A stretch of 49,690 nt of DNA from a virus: positions 1 to 49,690 of IMG/VR virus record IMGVR_UViG_3300017989_000161, one strand, 5' to 3'. Below the pieces are notes generated by a model. It was given only the letters and a program-made list of their open reading frames with translations. It was not told where the DNA came from and searched no databases. Numbering within the stretch: position 1 is the first letter of the stretch; each line of letters starts with the position of its first letter. Positions 17,316 to 25,185 of the stretch are shown here, piece after piece. A program made the translations under genes and the position numbers.

Positions 17316-19457
17316 TTATGCTGCCTCCTTCATTTGTTCAAGGACCACAGTATAGTGGTCCGCTGCTTCGTTTAGCAGATCGTCAAACTCTTCCATACGG
17401 CCAGCATTTTCCAGCTCATCAGCTGCTTGGTCCAGTACTCTGTCAATGGCGTCCGGGTCGTCATCCAGGTCCCCGTTAAGAATACGGTTCAGCATTTTGA
17501 CTGCCTCGGGTTCTTCGGTTTCTGGGGTGGGCTCGGGTGCTTTTTCCTGATCCGGCTCTGGCTCAGGTTCGGGGGTAGGTTCACTTGCGTGGGATATAGC
17601 CACCTTATCATTCCCATCAAATTTCCACGTTTTACCCTCTTCTCCCATTCGTCTCGTAAACTCGATGCTCTCATCGTCAATATTGCCTTTTTTAGTTTCG
17701 AGAGATCGCTTTAGACTCGCTGTAGTCCGGTTTTCAAATTTGGCCCGAACCTTTTCGACTAATGAAGGTTTCACGTTGCCCATCCCCTTGTATGTATCGA
17801 CATAATCCATCGCAGCATCCACGGCTGCTTCTATATCCGAATGGAATTTTTCACCATAAAAGGATTTAGATTCTTTGTTTACAGTTGCCAAGAAAGAGCT
17901 ATCTATTGGAGTGAGATACAAATGAACTTGGATTCGCGACTCAAAGCCATTTTCGCCTTTCAGATCAAATGCGGTATGGATGGATTGTCCGCTCACAGAG
18001 CCCCCGGCATTTGGATCTATGACATATCCCCGTGCCTCCATTTTTTGCTCGACCTTATCGAATTGCAATTGCAACTCTTCCGAGGTCATCGCTTCTGATA
18101 ATTTTGTAATGGTTCCTTCATGCGCCCATGCCGCGATTTTTTGCCCTGCATTTGTTTGGATCTGATACTGAACCTTTCCAGAAACATCATCTTTTGTGAT
18201 CTCTTTAATCCAACCCTTATATGATTTCCCATCAGGCATTTCATAACGCACCATATCATTTATCTTGACATCCACTTCCGGTCCGGGCTCCGGGGTAGGT
18301 TCCGGCCGGTTCGCATACCCACGGACATACATGTCGTCTACATATTTATCCCATTCTTCTTGTGTCATTTTCCCGTTCTGGAAATACTCCCATACTCGCC
18401 CAGCCGATTCCGCATTCCCTAAACGGATACCAGGGATCTTTTCTCTGCCAATATTTGCAAGCCTAAGCCTTTCCGCCGCTTCTTCGTCGTATCCTCGCTT
18501 TGTTTGCAAGTCCTGTATTATCCGTCGGAGTCCATCGACCCCTTTATCTTCTATCACTGCCTGGATATTCACTTCCGTCATTCCCAGGTCCAGAGCCTCC
18601 CGTTCAAGGGCGGCGATAGCGGCATCTTCCTCTCGCGCTTTTTCCTGCTCCCGCGCTTTTTCTTCCGCCGCCTTCCAGCCATCAATTTGTTTTTGCAGAT
18701 CCGCATTTAGCGCAATAGCCGCGCTAAGTTGCGCCTGTACGTTTTTGATGGTCATATCCATGTCCTCGGAGTCTTCCCTTTGCGCCGTGATTTCCATCAT
18801 GAGGTCATCCCGTGCGGCCGAGGTAATCTCCAGATCTGCCTGAGCCGTCCTCAATTCGGCTTTTTGTTTCCCCACCTCTTTTTGGCGTTTCTGGAATCGT
18901 TCGGAGTTCTTGGCCGCGATCTGAGTAATCCGCTTTGAAATTTGCTCCAAGGAGACCTCTCGGTCCTCTTCAGGCGAAACAGCTTGTGTAATATCGCGCT
19001 TGTTCAGTAGCCATCGGAAAGCGATGATCTTGTCATCGGGCATAATTTTGAGATTATCGTCGTCAGGAGAATGGAAAACGATACTGATTACCTGCCCGTC
19101 TGAAAGCGGGATTTGGACAGTGATTGACGCGAAAAGGCCGGATCTCTTGACCTTACCAATTATGGCCTCCTGTGCGGTAATCTCATCAAAATTCTTGTTC
19201 AATGCCCGGACCAGCGCAGCCATTCTCCGTTTAGTTTGGGAGAACTTACGCACAATCACGGCCTCCAGGAGCATCTCAACACCTGGGTTGTATTCTGTCT
19301 CGATTTCGTCCATGGTCGCGGTTTCACACAAAAGTGCCTCATCTTCCGCATCAGCAGACAGCTTGTAATAGATGTCTGCCAAATCCTTGTCGGAGAACGG
19401 CTTTGCGAGTAAATCAAGCGTCATGTTTACCTTTATACCTTCACTTATTGGATTCAT
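17316..19457 (-). CDS. DarA-like antirestriction/virion-internal protein with long coiled coil
   Basis: 713 residues. AGGAGG site; start codon in a TAATG overlap with the upstream stop. Residues about 75-160 (DGQVISIVFHSPDDDN, then FRWLLNKRDITQAVSPE) resemble the DarA N-terminal domain named after phage P1 DarA, as I remember its 'WLLNKRDIT' core. About 175-300 is a heptad-rich coiled coil. Two proline-acidic linkers follow (PEPTPEPGPE and PTPEPEPEPDQ). An SH3-like stretch (NDMVRYEMPDGKSYKGWI) follows the first. The C-terminus is acidic and helical. P1 DarA is an internal head protein needed for protection against type I restriction. The same role here is inferred from the N-terminal resemblance and from the DarB-like gene downstream. 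Confidence 0.6.
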   Translation of the reverse strand: MNPISEGIKVNMTLDLLAKPFSDKDLADIYYKLSADAEDEALLCETATMDEIETEYNPGVEMLLEAVIVRKFSQTKRRMAALVRALNKNFDEITAQEAIIGKVKRSGLFASITVQIPLSDGQVISIVFHSPDDDNLKIMPDDKIIAFRWLLNKRDITQAVSPEEDREVSLEQISKRITQIAAKNSERFQKRQKEVGKQKAELRTAQADLEITSAARDDLMMEITAQREDSEDMDMTIKNVQAQLSAAIALNADLQKQIDGWKAAEEKAREQEKAREEDAAIAALEREALDLGMTEVNIQAVIEDKGVDGLRRIIQDLQTKRGYDEEAAERLRLANIGREKIPGIRLGNAESAGRVWEYFQNGKMTQEEWDKYVDDMYVRGYANRPEPTPEPGPEVDVKINDMVRYEMPDGKSYKGWIKEITKDDVSGKVQYQIQTNAGQKIAAWAHEGTITKLSEAMTSEELQLQFDKVEQKMEARGYVIDPNAGGSVSGQSIHTAFDLKGENGFESRIQVHLYLTPIDSSFLATVNKESKSFYGEKFHSDIEAAVDAAMDYVDTYKGMGNVKPSLVEKVRAKFENRTTASLKRSLETKKGNIDDESIEFTRRMGEEGKTWKFDGNDKVAISHASEPTPEPEPEPDQEKAPEPTPETEEPEAVKMLNRILNGDLDDDPDAIDRVLDQAADELENAGRMEEFDDLLNEAADHYTVVLEQMKEAA

Positions 19458-20047
19458 TATGCTGCCTCCTTTAGGGCGTCCAATTCTGCCTGGAGAGTTT
19501 CAGACCTCTGTGTTTCCTCGTCAAGCCGCGCCCGTAAATTGGCCAAGGTTGTTTGTTTATCTTCAATCTCTTCAGTTAAACCCTGTAATTCTTCCCCAAG
19601 GGCCTCATTTTCTTCTTTTGCTGATGTCAAGGCCCCCGAAACTTGTTCCAACTGTTTTTTCGCGCTTGTTGTGGCTGGTTTCGGTTTCGGGATCTGGACC
19701 CTCTTCTTTGCCAAGCGCGTTTGTTGCTGTTTCAGGAATTTGGGCTCATTCTTTTTGACAAAAGTGATGACTTCCCCAACCGCCTTTTTCAGGTCGTCTA
19801 CATGCTTAATGGGGATAGCTTTGTTGTTTAGCTTCACCTGGAAAATAGAACCATTGGCTTTGGCTTTCAAAAGTAGTTTCTGCCCACTTTCAAAGTGCAA
19901 AGTGGCTGCCTTTGTTTGGTAGCCAGACTCCCGTTTAGGTCGGTTGTTGGCAACCACCTCTTTGATGTGAAGATCCTGTTTCTCGAAGGCATTGATAACC
20001 TTCTTCAAACCTCTCTCGTTGAAGTTCTTAAAATCTATTGAAATCAT
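19457..20047 (-). CDS. Basic N-terminal / coiled-coil C-terminal protein, DarA-cluster
   Basis: 196 residues, AGGAG site. The N-terminal 100 residues are basic and beta/alpha (FESGQKLLLKAKANGSIFQV then KLNNKAIPIKHVDDLKKAVG). From about 125 onward it is a regular coiled coil (heptads with LEQV, LGEELQGL, LANLRARL). The arrangement, a small domain about 'FxSGQxxxL' followed by a coiled coil, parallels the larger DarA-like neighbour. It could be a second, shortened member of the same group. It overlaps the papain-like gene by 4 bp (ATGA type) and the DarA-like gene by TAATG. Head-internal location is inferred. Confidence 0.6.
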   Translation of the reverse strand: MISIDFKNFNERGLKKVINAFEKQDLHIKEVVANNRPKRESGYQTKAATLHFESGQKLLLKAKANGSIFQVKLNNKAIPIKHVDDLKKAVGEVITFVKKNEPKFLKQQQTRLAKKRVQIPKPKPATTSAKKQLEQVSGALTSAKEENEALGEELQGLTEEIEDKQTTLANLRARLDEETQRSETLQAELDALKEAA

Positions 20048-20574
20048 GATGCTTTCTCCTTTTCAGGCAGTAGCCCCTCGAATACAATTTTAAAGCCTTT
20101 CCAATGATGAAAATTATCGGATAAATCGTCAGGGGTTACTCCTATCCAATAATCGAAAATACCCGCAAAATAGAAGAATTTAGCCACCAATTCAGAGCAT
20201 ACTGCCCCCCTAAACCCTCGAATCCTTGACAGAGGCGGAAAAAGGTGGAAAAACAATCGATATAGGGGGAACTCATCCCCTTTATGCCTCTGGATATTGT
20301 CAAACGCAGCCAGGAACACGTTTAGATCAATAGAATCATGCCTGGCAATCAACATGGGTTTTCCGGCATAATCGCTTAAGCTCCCGCAGTTAACACCGGC
20401 CCGTCTTGTTGTCTCAAATGTTGAGCCATCGCAATCCGTAATAATACCACCATGGGTATATCGTGACTGACCGTCACGTGCCCAGAAGCGCTGTATGGCA
20501 TTGATTATGCGTGACACTAAACCGGGGCTTAGAACGAGGAAAGAGTCACCAGGGTTTAAAATGAACGGATACAT
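20044..20574 (-). CDS. Permuted papain-like (NlpC/P60-related, YiiX-type) hydrolase
   Basis: 176 residues, AGGAGG site. SRYTHGGIITDCDGSTFETT holds a His (41) and a Glu (54). RGAVCSELVAKFFYFAGI holds a Cys (126) at the start of a helix. This His-before-Cys order is that of the circularly permuted NlpC/P60 group (YiiX/YebB-like), whose members hydrolyse amide or ester bonds. No signal peptide or membrane segment is seen. It begins the polyvalent gene group, directly after the tail-fibre genes. It may be a virion-borne hydrolase acting on cell wall, lipids or a host protein. A lysis role is possible, since no other endolysin is evident in the window, but there is no holin beside it. Confidence 0.7.
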   Translation of the reverse strand: MYPFILNPGDSFLVLSPGLVSRIINAIQRFWARDGQSRYTHGGIITDCDGSTFETTRRAGVNCGSLSDYAGKPMLIARHDSIDLNVFLAAFDNIQRHKGDEFPLYRLFFHLFPPLSRIRGFRGAVCSELVAKFFYFAGIFDYWIGVTPDDLSDNFHHWKGFKIVFEGLLPEKEKAS

Positions 20575-20588
20575 ATCGATGTCTCCTC

Positions 20589-20918
20589 CTAATAAAATTC
20601 AATAACTTGCCATGCAACTATTGTATCAACATGCACTTCAGGAAGTCCTCCATATCCGGCCTGGCCACAAACTGTTATTTGAGTGGCTGAATCAATGGTG
20701 ACCCATCCTCCTATAGCCCCAGTACCTTGATTAGTCGCAGCGTTGTAGACATCACATAACAGCATGACTTTTGCGGGATCGACAGCATTTATTGAGACTA
20801 CTTCATATTGGTACGGACCGCCCGCCCCGCCCTCGAATGGGGAATCGCCATCGATTGCCGTAATTCCCCTCTGTATGCTCTTAACCCCGCTCCCTGAAAA
20901 TTGGCTCAAAAATGACAT
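20589..20918 (-). CDS. Small tail-associated protein (fibre-cluster type)
   Basis: 109 residues with AGGAG upstream. The start MSFLSQFSGSGVKSIQRGIT and the end VDTIVAWQVIEFY match the form of small phage tail proteins that usually follow fibre genes ('...S.FGgGGvkSiQRGt... v.fqViEf'). The body is beta-rich. It lies right after the long fibre gene, so a fibre-tip or fibre-attachment role is likely. The resemblance is from memory of the consensus and is not proof of function. Confidence 0.6.
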   Translation of the reverse strand: MSFLSQFSGSGVKSIQRGITAIDGDSPFEGGAGGPYQYEVVSINAVDPAKVMLLCDVYNAATNQGTGAIGGWVTIDSATQITVCGQAGYGGLPEVHVDTIVAWQVIEFY

Positions 20919-20937
20919 TAGATTTCATCTCCTTTCT

Positions 20938-22566
20938 TTATGCGATACGCCATCCCGCAGGGTCTCTCACCAACCGGAATGCGGCGTATTTAAGGTCACA
21001 AATCATATCCTCCGAAAGTCCCATGATTTTCATACCATTCCGGCCTATAGTGAGGTAGTGGGTATCAAACGATGCTCCTACATCTATGATTTCAACTGCA
21101 TCCCCCACGTCCGACTCACCGCTTGATGGTAGCGTACAGGTAAAAGCGCTCCCGCTGGTATCTGCTAAAATTCGATCCCCCACCGCAATATTCAGGTTGG
21201 ATGAGGCCTGCCGGATCGTTTTGAGCGCCCCTCGTTCCCTGATCTCTGAGTGGGAATTGGCGCTACTGTTGTGAGCTGCGATATCGGTCCCGATTTTGTT
21301 TTGGATAAAGGTGTGGGCAATCTCGCTTGCGTTGTGAGCAGCTATATCAGCATCTATCTCATCTGAAACACCACCAAATAGGTCGGAATGGGCATCCACA
21401 TCGACGTTGTGGGCAGCAATACTTTCAGGTATCCCGTGGGCATCGGTCAAAGCATTGTGACTTGAAATGTCAGAATCAATTTCAGCCCTGATATCTTGAT
21501 GGGCGATCTCATTCACATTATGAGCCGCGATATCAGAGTCGATTTCACCGCGAATGTCTGTATGAGCCGTACCATTCGAGTTATGCGCCAAGATGTCATT
21601 ATCGATCTCGGTTTGCAGGTTCCCAATTTTTGTAGCCAGATCATGGGAATCCGGGTCGGCGTTGTGGGCACCGATATCGGTCCCAATTTTATTTTGGATA
21701 AAGGTGTGGGCGGCCTCATCGGCGTTGTGAGTACCGATATCGGTCCCGATTTTGTTTTGGATAAAGGTGTGGGCAATCTCGCTTGCGTTGTGAGCAGCTA
21801 TGGCCTCATCAATATCGTCATCCCATGGCGGCGGGTCCCCGCCAACACCACCGTGGGCGTCCGGGTCGTTGTTATGCGTCTCGATGTCTGTATCGATTTC
21901 CGTGCTGATATTGGCGCGAATAGGCGAGTGAGCGGTTTCATCATTATTGTGGACCGTGATATCATCATCAATCTCTTGACGAATCAGGGGATGGGCGTCT
22001 CCGTCCGCATTGTGTGCCGCGATATCATCATCTATCTCAGCACTGATATTGATTTGGATCGGTTCATGAGACTCGGGGTCCAGGTTGTGAGCTTCCAGAT
22101 CAACATCTGTGAGGTAGTGATCCCCGTCAATCGTAACCACCACATTCGTGGCATTTGAAACCACAACTATCAGATCAATAATTTGCTCAACGGCTGTGGA
22201 GCCGCCGCCAGCAGGTAGATAATCAGGGTTGGAGGCATATGCGACAGCATAAAGAATCTCTGCTTCTTCGTCGTCCGGGTCTTCGGCAAACAAGCCGATT
22301 TCACGAATGAAAAAACCGGTTTCCATCCCCTCGTTAGTCAAGGTTCCCCGTATCCGTGCCGTGCCGTCCCCGACGACCGTGGCCTCCGTTGGAGACACAG
22401 ATTTCCGTTCGTTTGCGAGTTCCGTATAGCCCTCAAGGTCACCACCGGGGTCTAACGCCCCATCCCCCAATGCGATCCTTACAAAGTTCAACTCTTCGCC
22501 CGTCTGGACAAGGGCCTGGAGGTTTCGCCCTACATCCGTTAATACCATACCCCCGAAATCTGCCAT
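20938..22566 (-). CDS. Long tail fibre with tandem HN-AH repeats
   Basis: 542 residues, GGAG site. Residues 1-150 look like the N-terminal, baseplate-attaching domain of phage fibre proteins of the tail-collar (DUF3751-like) type: MADFGGMVLTDVGRNLQALV, then FVRIALGDGA and FIREIGLFA. Residues about 155-440 are some 13 tandem units of about 20-25 residues of the form I(A/G)AHN-x-(D/S)-x(2-3)-AH-x(2)-I-x(3)-I. The final about 90 residues are a non-repeated beta-rich cap. The repeated His pairs suggest a slender trimeric shaft, perhaps metal-binding as in T4 gp37 (HxH sites). It lies between gpI-like and small tail genes. Confidence 0.85.
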   Translation of the reverse strand: MADFGGMVLTDVGRNLQALVQTGEELNFVRIALGDGALDPGGDLEGYTELANERKSVSPTEATVVGDGTARIRGTLTNEGMETGFFIREIGLFAEDPDDEEAEILYAVAYASNPDYLPAGGGSTAVEQIIDLIVVVSNATNVVVTIDGDHYLTDVDLEAHNLDPESHEPIQINISAEIDDDIAAHNADGDAHPLIRQEIDDDITVHNNDETAHSPIRANISTEIDTDIETHNNDPDAHGGVGGDPPPWDDDIDEAIAAHNASEIAHTFIQNKIGTDIGTHNADEAAHTFIQNKIGTDIGAHNADPDSHDLATKIGNLQTEIDNDILAHNSNGTAHTDIRGEIDSDIAAHNVNEIAHQDIRAEIDSDISSHNALTDAHGIPESIAAHNVDVDAHSDLFGGVSDEIDADIAAHNASEIAHTFIQNKIGTDIAAHNSSANSHSEIRERGALKTIRQASSNLNIAVGDRILADTSGSAFTCTLPSSGESDVGDAVEIIDVGASFDTHYLTIGRNGMKIMGLSEDMICDLKYAAFRLVRDPAGWRIA

Positions 22567-22569
22567 GAT

Positions 22570-23286
22570 TTAAGCTCCTTCCGCTATCGTTATCGTACTC
22601 CCAAGCCGGATGCCGCCGCCAAAATACGGGGTAGCCCCCACATCGAATGTCGGCATGGGCGGGTTTATTGTGTAAGTCGTGGAGAAAGATTTAATGATAC
22701 CAAGATACATCAAATTTTCTCTCCTACGCTCATAGATGGTCCCTTCATAGAGTATATGCAGGGGCTTTATCGTATCCAAACGGGCATCCACATGAGCCAC
22801 AAAATCATCGATAGAAATCCCCCTGGCCGTCATTTCATCGATATTGACTGTCAGCTTGCCACGGGACGTAAGGTAATAGTCATCAAAATTCGACACTTCA
22901 TCTTGAGGGTAATAGGCGACACCGTAATCTTCGCTTTTCTTTGCCCACAACGGCATCCATGTAACCGGCAGCCCTAAAAATTTCCGGGCAAATGTTGATA
23001 CAATAATGTATTCGCGATCTTTGAAGAGAAGCTCCAGCTTTCGCCATGCCACGGCAATAGCCATGTCCTCTTCTTCCGGGATTGCCTGGAAGAAGTCTCC
23101 TAAGCCCCCAATTTCTCTTTGCATGTCTACGCTGTCGGCAGTGTAAATCGACTTTGCCCGCTTCATCCTGTCTGAAGCAGGGTCAAAATACGTCTCCCAA
23201 AGTTCCTGGATTGCCTCGGAGAACTGTAGCCATCTCGGAGTATCATCCTTGACAGGAGAGAGACGTTTTTTCAGCCAGTCAATCAT
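22570..23286 (-). CDS. Tail protein, P2 gpI-like baseplate/fibre connector
   Basis: 238 residues; overlaps the baseplate J stop by 4 bp. In contractile phages the order J, I, fibre is standard. The N-terminus (LSPVKDDTPRWLQFSEAIQE, then WETYFDPASDRM) and central FLGLPVTWMPLWAKKSED fit a gpI-type protein. This family is poorly conserved, so the assignment relies on order and size. It would link the baseplate wedge to the fibre. No signal peptide or membrane segment. Confidence 0.65.
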   Translation of the reverse strand: MIDWLKKRLSPVKDDTPRWLQFSEAIQELWETYFDPASDRMKRAKSIYTADSVDMQREIGGLGDFFQAIPEEEDMAIAVAWRKLELLFKDREYIIVSTFARKFLGLPVTWMPLWAKKSEDYGVAYYPQDEVSNFDDYYLTSRGKLTVNIDEMTARGISIDDFVAHVDARLDTIKPLHILYEGTIYERRRENLMYLGIIKSFSTTYTINPPMPTFDVGATPYFGGGIRLGSTITIAEGA

Positions 23287-24836
23287 AGATACCCCAACGT
23301 AATAGTGGTCGCATCCATATCAATATGCACCATGTCATTAAGATCGCTCGGTTCTGTTTCTCCCGTAATCTCAATGCTGAAATAGGCACTGGAATCCGCG
23401 AAATAGCCGCTCGCGCTAATTAGCGCGTAAAAATCTTTAAGGTAAATTTCCGTTTTCCGGTTGGCGGAATCCTTACTGTAATTTTCCGTCAAAAGATCAA
23501 TAATGGCCTGTTCCACGGTTGCCAATACAAGCGTCCGGGAAACCACCCCCGTAATCGCAAGAGAGAACGTCACGAAATTAGGATCTATCCATTCATATTT
23601 CCGGTTCAAAAGCGGGACCTGTTCAAGAGCCTCGATACACCGGTCTTCCAGGGTCTCAAACAATACCCAGTAATCATCCGCGCCGGTCGGTTCCGTGTCG
23701 CTGGTGTGGGCCTGGATACAAACCAGGGCCACACCGCCAGAAGTCGTAACCGTGTCATCAACTACATAATCCGTTTCGGTTGCCCATACCCCTTGATCAT
23801 TGTTTTGTTCGTAGGCGGATATGAAAATCTTATTGATAAAATTTACGTTCGGCTCTCCGGCCGCCTCTTCCGCCTCCTGTTCCCCCCAGACCTTACACCA
23901 TAGGATGTTAGGTAACTGCCTACGAAGAAAAAAACGGTAATCCTCCCGCCATACTAACCGCTCGTTGTAAATCGGCCAGTAATGGAGGTTTCGGCGTAGT
24001 TCTTCGCCTTCTTCCCCGCTTATGCCGCCGGTAATAGAATTGAGTGTCGTAATGGTAATGGCAGCCTGCTCCTCGTTGAAATCAAGAAGCTCACCCACAA
24101 TATGCAATTGCTGACCAGCGGCCAAGTAGGAGGTCCCCTGTGTCAACCACAACGTGATTTCAACCTGTGTTCCGGCCGGTAAAATCATCCCGAAAACACC
24201 ATTTCCAAATCGAATACCGGATTGACCCGTATGTGCGTAGAACTCGTCATAAACAAGACTTTCCGCGTCCACATTTTGAAACAGACGCGAGTAAGTCATC
24301 TCCTGGAAACCATTTCCATCCTGGAGATCCACGGCTACGGAAAACGATTTGATCTGTCTGGTTACATCAGATGAGAGGAGTATCTCGTAAAACGCTTTTT
24401 CTTCGGTGACCGTATGCGTAACCACACTGCTCTGTATTTGCCAGATTTCAACCAAACCACTCTCGGCGGCCGATAAAACCAGTGGGGCACGGGTCGCATA
24501 GTACAGTTGCGCACCGGATTCAAATGCCTGATCTTGGGGAATGGAAATCTGGTAAGCCCCATTGTTGACGATATTGACCTTCCCTGTTGAGGGTATCGGT
24601 TTCCGTGGCAGGTACTCCCGGTCCTCAGCATGAGACCGTATACTGGATTCGTTTAGTGCCGTGGACAGGAAAAACTCCTGCATAGACCGTTCAATGGCGA
24701 AAAGCCCTTGACGAAGCGCCCAACTCTGAAATATCGAAATATGGTCAACGAATTGGGAGTCTTTCAGGACATCCCAACCCGCTTTCCCTTCCAGGATTTC
24801 TTTGAATTTCGCGAGGGCCTCATCCTTGCCGATCAT
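23283..24836 (-). CDS. Baseplate wedge protein J with an inserted carbohydrate-binding-like module
   Basis: 517 residues, GGAGG site, between gp25-like and gpI-like genes. It has the usual baseplate J course: helical N-terminus (WALRQGLFAIERSMQEFFLS), a beta-barrel with SIPQDQAFESGAQLYYATR, FGNGVFGMILPAGTQVEI, and GEEGEELRRNLHYW. Residues about 347-396 (DQGVWATETDYVVDDTV, then LVCIQAHTSD...DYWVLFE) form an extra module of the small 'W..Y..gd.V...G..y.c...H.s....P.....W' type. The tail sheath gene carries two copies of it. J builds the outer ring of the baseplate that triggers contraction. Confidence 0.85.
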   Translation of the reverse strand: MIGKDEALAKFKEILEGKAGWDVLKDSQFVDHISIFQSWALRQGLFAIERSMQEFFLSTALNESSIRSHAEDREYLPRKPIPSTGKVNIVNNGAYQISIPQDQAFESGAQLYYATRAPLVLSAAESGLVEIWQIQSSVVTHTVTEEKAFYEILLSSDVTRQIKSFSVAVDLQDGNGFQEMTYSRLFQNVDAESLVYDEFYAHTGQSGIRFGNGVFGMILPAGTQVEITLWLTQGTSYLAAGQQLHIVGELLDFNEEQAAITITTLNSITGGISGEEGEELRRNLHYWPIYNERLVWREDYRFFLRRQLPNILWCKVWGEQEAEEAAGEPNVNFINKIFISAYEQNNDQGVWATETDYVVDDTVTTSGGVALVCIQAHTSDTEPTGADDYWVLFETLEDRCIEALEQVPLLNRKYEWIDPNFVTFSLAITGVVSRTLVLATVEQAIIDLLTENYSKDSANRKTEIYLKDFYALISASGYFADSSAYFSIEITGETEPSDLNDMVHIDMDATTITLGYL

Positions 24837-25180
24837 ATCAGGACCTCCCCCGCGTAAGTACCGATTTTATGAGATATCGCCACGTGGAACAAATCGATTT
24901 CCCTAAATTCTACTGCAATCTGTGTGATGATTAAGTTTCTAATATCAATTGGCATTTTCTTCCTTATGGAAATTTTCACTACTACTTCAAGGCTTGTCGT
25001 CATAGGAGAATGTTTAAACTGTGTCAGGTTGTGTCCCCATGATGGGAGGTCTGCAACAGTGCCTTCCGGTGTCTCAAACCATTCTCTAATTCGATCATCC
25101 ATGGCCGGACCATCGACAAGACGTTCAACCCCTGTGTCCGGGTTCAGCTTTATCAAATGTTGTAGCTCTTCGATGAGCAT
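24833..25180 (-). CDS. Baseplate wedge protein, gp25/gpW-like
   Basis: 115 residues with AGGA upstream; overlaps the baseplate J start by 4 bp. Size, order (right before J) and features such as RIREWFETPEGTVADLPSWG and a mid-protein EVVVKISIRKK strand fit the gp25/gpW lysozyme-like fold family of baseplate wedges, which joins the wedge to the sheath. The classical EPR-type core motif is not obvious, so the call leans on context. Confidence 0.65.
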   Translation of the reverse strand: MLIEELQHLIKLNPDTGVERLVDGPAMDDRIREWFETPEGTVADLPSWGHNLTQFKHSPMTTSLEVVVKISIRKKMPIDIRNLIITQIAVEFREIDLFHVAISHKIGTYAGEVLI

Positions 25181-25185
25181 TACGT

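Noticed and set aside
21496-22158. 220-codon plus-strand frame with repeated IGPNFILDKG-type units
   Set aside because: Antisense of the tail-fibre repeats, made open by their periodic composition.
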